The notes: generated by a model not told the origin, from the letters alone. 64,000 nucleotides of DNA from Histoplasma ohiense (GCA_017607445.1 JAEVHH010000001.1:2108001-2172000), one strand, 5' to 3'; counted from the stretch's first letter, positions 21,238 to 33,434 are shown. Translations and numbers: made by a program.

Positions 21238-24200
21238 ATGGGTGGAACCTCCCTGTCCTCAATCAGCCCAGGAGACCCTCCGGGCGACAATCCTGACAAT
21301 GAGATGTTTGGCGAGAGGCTGAACGAGAATATCGCCAAAGTTGCGAGCCGAGCATCCATCTCTTCTACCTCCGCTCAGACAATCGCGCAATCACGTGCTC
21401 TCAGTCCGGCGCCGGGAAGCAACCTCGACCCTTCCTCAGCAGCTTTCGATGCACGCGCCTGGGTCCAAGACTTCATCCGAGTATGCGAGTCAGATCCCAA
21501 ATCGGCGCCATCACGCGCGCTGGGAGTTGCTTTCAGGCGACTGAATGTCTTCGGCTGGGGCACCGGCGCAGAGTATCAAAGAACGACGGGCAGCGTTGTC
21601 AGTGAGGCCGCCAAATGGCTAGCTCGCTTTGCTGTTGGGAAACAGAAGGGTCAACGAGTGGATATCTTACGCGACTTCGAAGGTGTTGTGGAGAAGGGCG
21701 AGATGCTTTTGGTCCTGGGCCCACCGGGATCTGGTTGCTCAACACTCCTCAAGTCTTTATCAGGAGAAACACAGGACTTGAGCATCGAACCTGATTCTCA
21801 CATTGATTTTAGAGGTAAGCTTCTTCAAAGAATTAAAAGCGAATTCATGTGCTCACTCCGAATCAGGTGTTGGGCTGGACCACATTCGCTCATCCCTCCG
21901 TGGCGATGTTTTGTACAATGCCGAACATGAGACCCACTTGGCACCGTTGACTGTCAACGAGACTCTGACATTTGCGTCGCGCGCCCGGTCGCCACGACAC
22001 GTCCCAGGCGGAGTTAGCCGAGCTCAACTAGACGCAATTAGACGAGACGTCATAATGGCCATCTTTGGCTTGACACACACCTACAATACACGTGTGGGAG
22101 ACGACTTTGTGCGCGGTGTCAGTGGTGGGGAGCGCAAAAGAGTCAGTATTGCTGAGGCCGCCCTGACTGGGGCTAAGTTCCAGTGCTGGGATAATTCCAC
22201 CCGCGGACTGGACAGCGGCAATGCCATTAATTTCTGCCGCTACCTGCGTTCGCAGGCTGATCTGCTTGACGTGACATCTGTGGTTACATTGTATCAGGCA
22301 CCTCAGGCAGCGTATGATGTGAGCTTTTGTGTCTTCTCTCAGTGACTAAAATCTTTAGCTAACAGTGTAATCAAGCTCTTCAATAGAGTGACTGTTATTT
22401 ACGAGGGTCGCCAGATCTACTTTGGCAGAACACTTGATGCCAAGGCCTACTTTGAGGAGCTTGGCTTCTACTGTGGGTCCCAGAATCTCTAGTATATGCC
22501 CCTTATTTTCTGACACAGTTTTCAGGCCCGGAACGACAAACGATCCCTGACTTTTTGACTTCAATGACCAGTGTGGATGAAAGAAAAGTCAAGCCAGGAT
22601 TTGAAGATCGCGTACCCCGTACAGCGAGCGAATTTGCAGCAAGATGGCAAGCTAGCAAAGAGCGTCAGGCATTGCTTCTCGAGCTAGACAACTACCCTGG
22701 TAGACACCCACCAGCGCAGAGACTCGAGGAGTATCATAGCGCACGTCGAGCTGAGCAGGCGAAGTTTCAACGCCCCAACTCTGCTTATACAATCTCATAC
22801 ACACAGCAAGTATCACTTACCCTTTGGCGTGCTTACAGACGATTGCTGGCCGACCCTGGCTACACAGTTTCCTTCCTGCTATTTAACGCAGTAATGGCCA
22901 TTATCCTAGGAACGATGTACTTTGACTTGAAAGAAGACACATCCAGTTTCTACTATCGCGCAGGTGCGATCTTCTTTTCCCTCCTTTTCAACGCTTTTGG
23001 CAGCCAGCTGGAAGTAAGCATATCATGTTCCACATCTAAGCCAATTGGCGAATTCAGAGAGCTGACAACCTTGCAGGTCCTGACAATCTACGACGAGAGG
23101 CCTGTGGTTGAGAAACAGAATCGCTTCGCCTTCTATCACTATTCATCACAGGCGATCGCGAGCTATCTCATCGATCTCCCTTATAAAATGGGCAACATGT
23201 TCGTTTTCAATATCATCATTTACTTCATGACCAATCTGCGACTAGAAGCGGGCGCTTTCTTCTTTTTTTGCCTCACCACTTTCCTTGCCAGCTTAGTCCA
23301 ATCAGCAATTTTCCGCACGTTAGCCTGCCTAACCAGGACAGCTGGTCAAGCGATGATTCCAAGCGCTGTACTTGGGTTGGGGCTTACAATCTATACTGGC
23401 TTCACAACTCCTCCCAATCAACTTCCGGGATGGTCCCGCTGGATGGCTCGAATCAATCCTCTAGCTTATGGTTTCGAGGCGTTGATGGCCAATGAGTTCC
23501 ATAACCGTGACTTCCCGTGCGCCAGCTTCGTTCCCAGGGGCCCGGGCTACGGAAACCTTCCATCTATTTCGCGGATATGCTCCGTCGTTGGCTCAGAAGC
23601 CGGCTCCGCATTTGTTAGCGGAGACAGTTATATTAACACGTCCTTCAACTACTCGAATGGTCACAAGTGGAGGTTCGTACGGAGAGCATCGCTCATGTAT
23701 TAGCCCCATACTAACTGACACCAAACAGGAATATTGGAATTATGTTTGCTTTCCTGGCCTTCTTTTTCCCCGCTTATCTTCTTGCAGCCGAGCTCGCCAA
23801 GCCGCCCCAGGCAAAGGGCGAAGTGCTAGTGTTCCGGCGCACTAAAGCGTTCACCACAACGGATAAGAAGATTCCCGTGGATCCTGAGAATCAACTCCGC
23901 GACCGGCCGGTCTTCGCAGAGAAAAGCGAAACATCTAGTGAGCTCGCAGAAGGCATTACTGGGGGAGCTGACGTTTTTCACTGGGAAGACCTTTGTTACG
24001 ACATCAAAATCAAAAATGAAGAGCGGCGTCTGCTGGACCACGTTGATGGTTGGGTTAAGCCCGGCGTGTCCACAGTCCTCATGGTAATACCCGATATTCT
24101 TCTGGTCGCGATGTAATACGATCTAACCAATTCACAGGGTGTTTCAGGCGCCGGAAAAACAACTCTTCTCGATGTCTTGGCTACTCGTGTCACAACTGGC

Positions 24201-26230
24201 ATCGTCAGCGGAGACACAATGATCAACGGCAAACTCACAGACACTTCCTTCCAGCACAAAGTTGGTTACGTTCAGCAACAGGATCTCCATCTCAGTACTG
24301 CCACTGTCCGCGAGGCATTGCAATTCAGTGCTCTTCTCCGGCAGCCATCAAGTATTTCTCGGGCTGAGAAGCTCCAGTATGCTGAAAAGGTGATAGACAT
24401 GTTGGAAATTCGGGAGCTTGCAAATGCCGTCATTGGTGTACCTGGTGAAGGTCTCAACATTGAGCAGCGTAAGCGTCTCACGATTGGAGTGGAATTAGCT
24501 GCCAGACCTCAGCTCTTGATTTTTTTGGACGAGCCCACTTCAGGACTAGACTCGCAGACATCCTGGGCCATTTCTGAACTGGTCAAGAAACTGACCAACA
24601 GTGGCCAAGCAGTACTTTGCACTGTTCACCAGCCTTCTGCTATTCTATTCGGTCAGTTTGACCGACTTCTCCTCATCGCTCCAGGAGGCAAAACGGTCTA
24701 CTTTGGTGGTAAGTCGATATTTCTTTCCCACACAATTCAGCTGATCGGCCGGCTGACACAAGAACCCGAAGACTTGGGCAAAGGCTCGTCGAGGCTAATT
24801 GACTACTTTGAACGCAACAATGCATTTCCCTGCCCGAAAGGCGCCAATCCGGCCGAATGGATGCTCGAAGTGATACAACCACCGGCAGATGGCTCGAAGG
24901 GCCCTGACTGGCACCAAATTTGGCTCGACTCCCCCGAGTACACGGCGGTTAAGAGCGAACTTCAACGCCTTCGTTCTCTTCCCACAGGAGGTATTAACCC
25001 GGAAAACGGAACCAAGATCGCAGACGAAAAAGATCATTCCCAACATCAAGAGTTCGTCACAACCTTCTGGACGCAAGTCTTGGTGGTTTTGCGCCGGACC
25101 TTCAGACATTACTGGCGATCACCAGCATACATTTGGTCCAAGACAATCCTAATTGCTCTTTCAGTAAGTCAATTATAAACTAGTGGACTATGGTAGTCCT
25201 GCTAACATGTCGTCGCAAGACCATCTATGTCGGCTTCAGCTTCAGGGCAAACAACACTATACAAGGCATGACAAACCAGCTCTGGGCCATTTTCATGTTA
25301 TTCATCCCCTTCATCAATATCAATGAACAAATCATGCCCATGTTCCTCCCTCAACGGGCTCTCTTTGAGGTCCGCGAGAGGCCGTCCAAGATTTACAGAT
25401 GGAGTAGTAAGGCTAGACTATTTCCATTACCTTGCCTCTCGGCACATAGCTAACAACCTTAACTTGTAGCTTTCATTCTGTCCAATATCATTGTTGAACT
25501 ATTCTGGAACACGCTGATGGCTGTCCTCATGTACTTCTGCTGGTACTACCCCATCGGCTTCGTGCAAAACACCAAGGCAGACGACCAGGCAATCCGGGGA
25601 TTCCTCGTTTTCCTGCTCTTGTGGACATACATGCTTTTCACGAGCACAATTGCCCACTTCGCCATTACCTGGATTGATATGCCAGACACGGCGGGTATCC
25701 TGACCAGTTTTATGTGGCTGATGTGCATTTTCTTCTGTGGGTAAGTTCACCAATAGTAGTATTATCACACGAGCGGCAGGGTGACGAAAACGGCTGACCA
25801 TCTGCGCCCTAGAATCGGAGTTCGCAAACAAGATATTCCCAAGTTCTGGACCTTCATGTACCGCCTCTCACCTGCGACCTATCTGGTCGGTGGCCTCATG
25901 TCCTCTGCTGTGGCCAACTCAGAGGTACATTGCGCACCACACGAAATCCTCGAGATGCGGTCGGTCGAGGGGAGTACCTGCGGGGAATTCTTGAACGCGT
26001 ACATCGAGTCGGCTGGTGGAATGGTGTTGAACCCAGGCACGACTGATATCTGCAGATACTGCGCAATTGTCTCGTCAAACGAGTTCCTCGCAGGGTTCCA
26101 CATCTACTACGATACTCGCTGGAAGGATTTTGGCCTCATGTGGGTCTATATCCTCTTCAACATTATCGGTGCACTAAGCCTCTATTGGGTCTTCAGAGTC
26201 CCGAAGGGCAAGGGCAGCAAACGTGCTTGA
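21238..26230 (+). CDS. PDR-type (ABCG) full-size ABC transporter
   Basis: Plasma-membrane drug or metabolite exporter of 1467 residues. Eleven exons: 21238-21814, 21867-22318, 22376-22472, 22526-23013, 23077-23672, 23729-24083, 24138-24708, 24772-25163, 25220-25406, 25470-25740 and 25813-26230. They sum to 4404 nt, all joins in frame. Layout is NBD1-TMD1-NBD2-TMD2. NBD1 has the fungal PDR Walker A GPPGSGCST, signature VSGGERKR and CWDNSTRGLDS. NBD2 has GVSGAGKTT, signature LNIEQRKR and FLDEPTSGLDS. TMDs contain typical PDR text such as INPLAYGFEALMANEF. The length is normal for the family. An in-frame GTG precedes the chosen ATG and was not used. Its position after the oxoamine synthase suggests export of, or self-protection from, the cluster product; that is inference. 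Confidence 0.92.
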
Positions 26231-26482
26231 GGGCATGGTCGAGACATTTCAATACGCTCCGGACGCTATCAATTGCAATAGTCCTTACAACTGAGGGTTT
26301 TAGGGTAGACATCTGTAAAATAAATATGTAAATTGAAGAACACACCGAACAAGCAACGTAATTTTTGTTTGATTTTTTTTTTTTTCGTCTAAAGCATACA
26401 TGAACTCATCTACAAATCATTTCCTTGTTAAACCTGCAGAAAAACTCCAGTGTATAAACGGATTATCCGCTGCCCAGTCGAT

Positions 26483-29200
26483 CTACAGGTCACATTCGCT
26501 TGTTGCTGCAGCATCGCATAACTCAGCAATTGTTGTATCGTCGAGAGTCCAGCCAGGAAACACAAAATCAGACACAGAATGTGGCCCAATCGAATACTCT
26601 GACTCCCCTGACTTTTCGAGCAGTATAGCTGGATCGAGGCAAGACGGCGGTTCCATAGGTTGCGTCAGCGAGTTCTCCATAGTCGGGAGATGGCTGCCGT
26701 CGAAGCTTCTCATATTGTCCGCAGAACTGGCCTACGCTTGGATTAATTACAGATCAAATATACCTGGATTGTAAGGGTCCCATACGCATAAATTTTCGAG
26801 CTCCATATCTAAATTCCACTCCCCGAGCTTCTCGGATCCTTGCATAAGGTCAGGTGTAGAGAAGTAACATTGATGCACTCCCCCTGGTCCAGCACCGTCG
26901 AATTTGATTTTTCGGATATAATGGCGAGCGATGGTCGCGAATTCTGCAATTTTTCTCCCTGGTATGACACCTTGGGAGACCATTTCGAGCCGTGTGAAGT
27001 ACTCCGCCGCTTGGTCGAGGAGGGCCAAGTTCTTGTTGGTCTCGCTGTGTCGAGGATAGCAGGCTACCAAGTCAAACAGGATGAACGTGGCGGACATCGG
27101 CATGATACCAGCCACACTCACGGATAGTCAGCAAATGGATCCCCGAGGTCGGTCGCCACGGGCCGAACTTACAATATTGGCATGTGCGGTGCCAGGTCGA
27201 TGAACGGGACCAGTTCAACCACCCTCTGTGCTGCATCCATTAAGTTCCGCTGGTTGGGGCTAGTATCCGCGTCATCTTCGGAATCAACGTGCAGGAACAA
27301 TCGCTCGACGGCAAATACGAGGTTGTAGTACAGATACTGTGCCTGGATGACAATCCATTTTGTGCTTGGGCGCTCGAATTTACTCAGCTGCAGCGCCTCT
27401 CTAGGGCGATAGTCCATGGGGACTGATAATCGCCATTGCTCTAATTTATTTTTTATGCGCTTGATGGAGGCTAGGAGAGATGCCTCCGTCTTCAGAATGG
27501 CCTGTGTGGAAAAGAGCGACGTGTAAGTCATCGAGCATAGCCTGCCGAGATGAATAGCAGAAAGAAACCAATCGTAACCTCCAATGGTAGATTCGGGCAC
27601 AGCAGGGACGGCACAGCCGATGTCCTCATCGGCTATTACCTAGTCCAAAGTAAGTAACATGCCTTCGAAATCCGTTGACGCAAAATATCGGGCATACTGA
27701 GCTATTGGATTCGTAGAACGCTGTCATCTTTTCGATGTAGTAGATTGTCCAAAACAGCCTTAGATGGCTCTCCTGAGCATGACAGGATTTGTGATAGCGG
27801 AGATACTGGGCCACCCTGGCAGCCTCGTAGATCAGTGTTTGATCCAGCTTAATGCAGCTTACATTCATTGCAAAAATGGACTGCTAATTGTCAGACTAAA
27901 CGAACTCTTTATATCAATGATGGTGACCCTACCATGGCCGTCAGGGCCTACGAGTGGCGTCTGTCAGTGTTGTTCTTCTACTTTTGCTAGTCAGAAAGCA
28001 ACTCACTTGGAGTTTGACGAGGGAGTACACAGGGACAATGAGATCAGGGAGATGCCCAAGACAGATCTGGAACAAGCCCCACGATTTCCCCGATCCTAGC
28101 ACGAAGCTGCCATTATTATGATATTGACTGCCCAAGGCTAGGACGGCATGGTACAAGGCCGATGATGCTTTGTTGGTATTCTTCGTGTCCTAAGTTCTCA
28201 ATTCGAGAACATGCGACGAGAATTCTTGTCTGTCAAGAAAAGGATAAAGTGGGTGGAGGTTCTCAAAGTAGGCTATAGAGCTTGATCAGCTCAATTCCGA
28301 TAAAACCGGGTGAGAAAGAAGGACCTTTGATATAGGTATCTGCTTCTGCCGCAGTTACCATAATGGTCTCCGGGGGCTTGTCGATGTTAATTATTGTAAA
28401 ATTTGAGTCACGCTTGGCACAAATCTCCTTGCTCATGAGATTTTCCATGTAATCGACAAGCTCCCTAAAGCCGTCTGCCTCGAGACGCTCCGTTAAAATT
28501 CTCATACGTTGGCTTGAATAGAAGCTAATCGCCGAACTCGTTACTAGCTGTGTGTTAGCTGAAGAGATTACCGCGGACAGAAAACGCCAATTTACCCCGG
28601 TTATTCCTGGCCTATGAATGTAGTTAGAAATACGCCTTAGCTAGATTGATCGACAGGCTCGACATACCTTGATGACAGCCGTCTCGTCGTATAGAAGAAC
28701 GTGCCGATTCTGCTGAGAGCCCTTCCGTAGAAGGCTGTCGATGAGGAGCTCTTCCTCTCTCTCCTGGAAGGGCTCTCTAGAAGTGAGGGCGGCTTCTAAA
28801 AGATGTCAGTAATAGAAAGACATATTAAGTTTAAAATAAAATGAAATCCCCCCCACCCCCATCAGGAGAGCTGCGAACTTTGTGATATTGCCCGTAAGTT
28901 TCGTCTGATGGGACTGAAATTGCAAGACTCGTTGCGGTTCTGGGGCACACCAACGTCAGACTCTATCTCCCGTAGGTAATTCTAGAGTTTGGATTGCCAG
29001 CGGTCTCACAATGCAATGAATACACGCTGGTGGCTCCGATGGAGCCACGGGGATCTGAGGGACTGTTCGATCAATGTTAGCCTTGGACTGCTACCCTGAT
29101 CAGTATGTGATTGCGGGAACGGCCTACGGATACAGCGGACTTTGCGGCGCCTGCACTGATCGCAGGACTTGTTGATTATTGGGAGCATCGTTGCTGTCAT
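26483..29200 (-). pseudogene. Zn2Cys6 transcription factor, probably broken
   Basis: The first exon (from 29200) carries the start of a Zn2Cys6 cluster, CDQCRRRKVRC. The middle and C-terminal parts are a fungal transcription factor domain (AYFENLHPLYPFLDRQEF near 28272, then ALYHAVLALGSQYH, LFWTIYYIEKMTAFYESNSS, MSATFILFDLVACYP). Plausible exons include 28007-28272, 27933-27947, 27698-27883, 27173-27639, 26786-27116 and 26483-26731, all with GT-AG introns. Two lesions are visible. An in-frame TAG at 28191-28193 lies in the middle of the conserved domain. The second half of the zinc cluster cannot be joined cleanly: the best candidate, ACIHC near 29015, has isoleucine where the last cysteine should be. 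The 28500-29000 part does not resolve into one frame. Next to the PKS locus it would be the pathway regulator. Confidence 0.65.
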
Positions 29201-29294
29201 CTGAACGACGACGTGCTGAGCTTGTTACATGTTCATGTTCAGGGACCAAAGGACTGATATGGATGCCAACAACTACCCTAATGCTTGCTTATTC

Positions 29295-29360
29295 CACGTG
29301 ACCACCCCTATTTTAGCAGTGCTGCTCCCCGCTGGATAGTTACAACAAACCAACGTTCCC
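29295..29360 (+). repeat. Dispersed repeat, copy 2
   Basis: CACGTGACCACCCCTATTTT and following GCAGTGCTGC match copy 3 at 31301 almost exactly for about 35 bp. They then diverge through a deletion before a shared TAGTTACAA segment. Confidence 0.6.
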
Positions 29361-29735
29361 CCTCCATGAGGTTGTGGCCCGGAGAGCAGATTTTTAAGCA
29401 AAACAAGACGTTTTAATCAAGATACACTGCGACAGACGTGATATTGGATGAGTTCCACATTATTTCCCTAAAAAAGAAAGCGCTTTGCAGTCAAATGTGG
29501 TACATTTGACGGAAATACTGCTGCTATCTTGAAGAGATCAAAGACTTGTTTGTTTACTTTTTTTAAGAATCTTCTTAAATTGATTGTTCAAATGAGTGGT
29601 TCTCGATTGCCATCAACCCCTCAATCAGAATGCTAAAATACATTATGATCACAATCAAGGGTCCCCCAATCTTTCGCCACTGTTCCTGAACAAGAATCCG
29701 GTTCAGAAGCAGAAGGTGATCGAACAGAATACGCG

Positions 29736-30656
29736 ATGGCAGAGGAGGATATGACTGAAGCCTCTGGCTCAGCGCACGATACTGGCAAGATGCCAGAACG
29801 CGACGAGTCCGATGATGGCACTCCCAGTCCTATGCCGATGCATACACCTAACGCCAACGGCATGGTGACCATGTCAGCGGCAGATCTGAGGGTGCTCCTC
29901 CAGCAACTGGTCTCACCATGCCCAATCCCGAACACCACTTTCATAGAAGATCCGAAGCAACTGGCCCGCGATTATCAGAAGGAGATGCGAGCCTCGCTGT
30001 ACACAACGTCTGTTACCGCACTTGATGGCGCCAACTACCAGGCATGGAAGATCGGAATGATATCGGACGCGGAAGTGATTGGTGGTGCTGATATCCTTGA
30101 CAAAAACCAACATGAGCCCTCTGAGGGTTTATCATTGCTTGATCAATGATATTGGGCGATACTTTCAAAATTACTCTACCGTAGAATGCTGCAATCTCTG
30201 GTAGGCCCTGTTCGAACGACGCTTGGGACTATACAACCAGATAACGCGGCAGCTCTATGGGAGAAGATAAGCGTAGAGTACGCGATGTCCTTAGGAGAAG
30301 AGAGAATCAGTATCCTCAAGGAATTCACCTATCTGCGCGTCAAGGATGGTGATTATCTGTCATATGTACCTCAATATCTCTACCTTTCTGCTCGTACCCT
30401 AGAACTAGCGAAGAATCCTGGCGAAGATTTCTTTCATGACTTCTTCATTATCGGCCTCCGAAATTATCAGAGGACCTACGTCAAATCTCACCTTGATACA
30501 TTTTACAGGAGAGGTCAAGGTCCTATCATCAACATGGAGATCAACAACCTGATAAAACAACTTGCTCATCAGACAAGCAAACAAAAGATTCAGAGTAACC
30601 TACCACCTCCATCAGATTATGGGCCCTTTGATGCTTCAGCGCCATCAAATGCTTAA
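29736..30656 (+). mobile_element. Copia-like gag relic with premature stop
   Basis: One continuous frame is interrupted only by a TGA at 30147-30149. The first part gives 137 residues with ALDGANYQAWKIGMISDAEV. The second gives NAAALWEKISVEYAMSLGEE and FHDFFIIGLRNYQRTYVKSH. Together these are typical of the gag polypeptide (UBN2-like domain) of fungal Copia elements. A gag-like start with an early stop lies further upstream near 29592. No zinc knuckle, protease, integrase or reverse transcriptase follows. Repeat copies at 29295 and 31301 lie on either side in the same orientation, about 2 kb apart, and could be LTR remnants of this element. Confidence 0.7.
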
Positions 30657-31300
30657 AAATTTTTTTAACCTAGTGGTTGATTCCATGTTCCCTACAATAG
30701 TGGTGATGATTGTTGTTGGTTTTGGAGCAGGTTAGGTTCCTTGAAAAAGCCAGCTGTCTCATTTTAAGTTGTTTTTGCAATCATGATGCACGTAATGCCC
30801 CTGGTAGGCTCGCTGCTTCTCATATTGCTATGATTAATTGAATTCCTTTGCAATCAGTAGGCATGCTGTCTCTCATATTGCATCACCCTCTTTACCGCGT
30901 CTTCTATTCTAGTTGAAGGCGCGTTTATCTCAAATCTTAATGGAAGCCATCCATCGAACAATCGACCATACTTACCACCCTTCTTCATCCAACATACGCG
31001 ATCGATCCTCTCTCTATTCAATATCATCATCCTATCGACAGCCAAGAACCTTCCCTATATTTATGAGGTTTGCCGCAAATCCTTCGATAAGAATCGACTA
31101 AGACTACTCACCAGAAGCTGAGCCAGGGCTAGAAGTCAGTGCCAGATCTTGAGATGAGGAAGGAGCAAAAATTTCCGCGTTTTAGGCTTTTGAAAGCAGG
31201 ATATTGTGGAATGTTTTAAGGGAGGATAGGGCCAAGAAGATAGACATGGTGTTTGGGTCTTCGTGGCAAGGGGGGTGTTGGCATCCCCAAGGCCTGCTGG

Positions 31301-31360
31301 TGACACGTGACCACCCCTATTTTAGCAGTGCTGCGCTCGCTAGATAATTGTTAGGCCACT
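31301..31360 (+). repeat. Dispersed repeat, copy 3
   Basis: Begins TGACACGTGACCACCCC, with a TG start like an LTR. Same orientation as copy 2. The shared AATAGTTACAA segment appears again near 31421, so the full repeat may be about 130 bp. Confidence 0.6.
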
Positions 31361-31838
31361 GGGGCAAAAGACCAGCGCCATGCTGGTAGTAGAGGACGAA
31401 CCAATCCAAACCCCCAACAATAGTTACAAATAAACCAGACTTCCATCACAAGTCTTACTAGCTCTGTAACGTAGTTTTAAGAGAGGGTTGGTTGTTATGA
31501 TCTATCTAGTGGCTAGCGGCAGCTAACCTTTCCAAGGTTATATATGTGGGTCACATGGGGCAGGGTTTGTGTGGGCCCTCCGGCGCTCCCGTGGCGGGAA
31601 TATGGCCTAGAATTTCACCGACCAATGAAAGAAATTATATAAGCACAAAGAGTCATGTTTATGTCGCTTTGCTATCATATGTTCGTTCCTACATCAATAA
31701 ATGAAGAGCGCTCTCCATGCACCTCGCGATGGCCATGTTGTCGCTGCCCACTCTCAATCAGCCTGCAATTAATATCTCCAAGGTTCGCGACCCCACTGCA
31801 ATCCCTTATGATTCGGCTCTAGCTCCACCACCCCTTTG

Positions 31839-32569
31839 TCATTGCAGTTGGCACGCAACTCGCCTTCTTTGAACTCCCGGTAAGCACGCCTTGAGTCGAT
31901 GGAGATGAATTTCAATGCGCATACATCTGTACCCTCGACAGGCTTCTGCTTGACATATTTGTTCTCCGTCGATCCAATCAATCTCTTTCACATCGAGGCA
32001 TTCCAGTGTCGAAGGCAAAACTGGTGTTGGGGATAAGCATATGAACAGACAATGCGCCGGCAACCGAAGCGTTACGAGCTTCCTTAGGGAGGAAAAAGTT
32101 GAGAGGTTTATTGTCCAAACGTTTCATAGTGAAACCCGAATTGCTCCTGGAAGCATGGAGGTGAAAAGGGAGCGGAGATTGGGCAATGTGGCCAGCAGGT
32201 GTGAGAGATGCTCTCATTTGCGCTTGGTTGTGTATCCAAACCAGCCATTTGAACGAGTTCCATCACATCACTTATGTCCTTCTCCGGCTCGTCCATATTG
32301 AGTGTTTCGGTACGTGAAGCCATACGAGGCGGTTTACAAATGGCTCCCAATAAGGTCAACACCTCATGATAGGCAGTCTTTGATGGAGTCAGGCTGATTG
32401 CCTTGTATAGATACGGTTCGGCAATGGAGCAGATCGTTCGGCAGACGTTCACAAAACTAGGGAAACTCTTCCTGTCCATCTCCCGAGCAACTTGTTCCAC
32501 CAATTCGACCGGCAGTTTGGGCAGTTTGATGAAGTTGTTGTCACTCATTTCGGATAAATGCTGTTCCAT
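31839..32569 (-). pseudogene. F-box / leucine-rich protein relic
   Basis: The reading frame from 32569 begins with an F-box-like segment (KLPVELVEQVAREMDRKSF, then VCRTICSIAEPYLYKAI). The conserved reading then jumps frame near 32200 to LLATLPNLRSLFTSML, meets a TGA, and continues as LSTFSSLRKLVTLRLP and STLECLDVKEIDW, ending at 31839. These are leucine-rich strands as found in fungal F-box proteins of ubiquitin ligases. At least one frameshift and one stop break it and the C-terminal part is missing. It is probably a dead paralogue in the repeat-rich zone. Confidence 0.6.
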
Positions 32570-33434
32570 ATCTCACCTTATTATGAGCTGGAGCTTTAAG
32601 TACGTTGGAGAAACCTTACCTTGTACGGAAAATTGTGTGGGGTCGCTCTTTTTTGCAGTCAGATATGGCGGATCTGGCAGGTCATTCTGAAGTTGGCGTG
32701 AAAATTAGAATTTACGGGGTTGGAGGGTGGGACTGGGAATTTGTACTATTCTGGTTGAATCCCATGCCATTCTACGACGGATTCTGGGGGGCGCGGAGCC
32801 TTGTGGAAATCTCATCCTGGCTTGATTTGCAGCCAACAAGTGCTTAACTTTCGGAGCTGTTCTGTGACATGCCTAGGCTATGGAGTTTAGGTCACGAATC
32901 GCTTGGGCATAACTACATATGGCGGGGATTTGTCTTCCTGCCAATGGCCAGCTTTAAGGGGTCCATACGAACATGGGATTCGTGGATGGGTCTACAGGAT
33001 AAATTTGGCCAACTAATATTAAACTAGCTTGGAATTACAACACTTCATTATCCATCATATTCTACTAAGTCTAACTCTGGGTTGGAGACTTGCCTGATCA
33101 GGCTCAATACAGTGGATGAACAGAGGCCTTCATGGCTGTCATTCACCAGATAACTATTATGATACCAGAGTCGGCGCAAGATGCAATTTGCCAATAACTT
33201 TCACTTCTTTGGCATCTTAGTGTGGAACTCATCGGTATCATTTGCTAACAGAATAGAAAACTAATGGCTCACGAATTCACCAGCGAAAAAAAGAAAAAAA
33301 AAATTTAAAAATAAAAATAAAAATAAAAAATAATAAAAACTACAGAAAATATTGCCGGCTACAAGCCAACGGGGAATCAATATACTCTGGGACCTCTCGG
33401 GGTCAACATCATTACCATCATGCGCTGGGTGAGA
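32570..33434. other. Intergenic, no supported gene
   Basis: AT-rich tail with A-rich simple sequence at about 33283-33350. It is the 3' flank of the dioxygenase gene and the 5' flank of the F-box relic. Confidence 0.5.

Noticed and set aside
21020..21322. Open frame of 100 residues overlapping the start of the ABC transporter
   Set aside because: It is in another frame, has no recognisable domain, and the transporter N-terminus reads cleanly from the ATG at 21238.
26732..26785. Possible frameshift before the C-terminus of the Zn2Cys6 regulator
   Set aside because: Using the donor GTATGG after codon TGC gives an in-frame join to the acidic C-terminal segment, so this is not needed as a lesion.
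31493..31790. Possible LTR beginning TGTTATGATC with a TATATAAG core
   Set aside because: No second copy, primer site or target duplication could be identified, so the boundaries cannot be supported.
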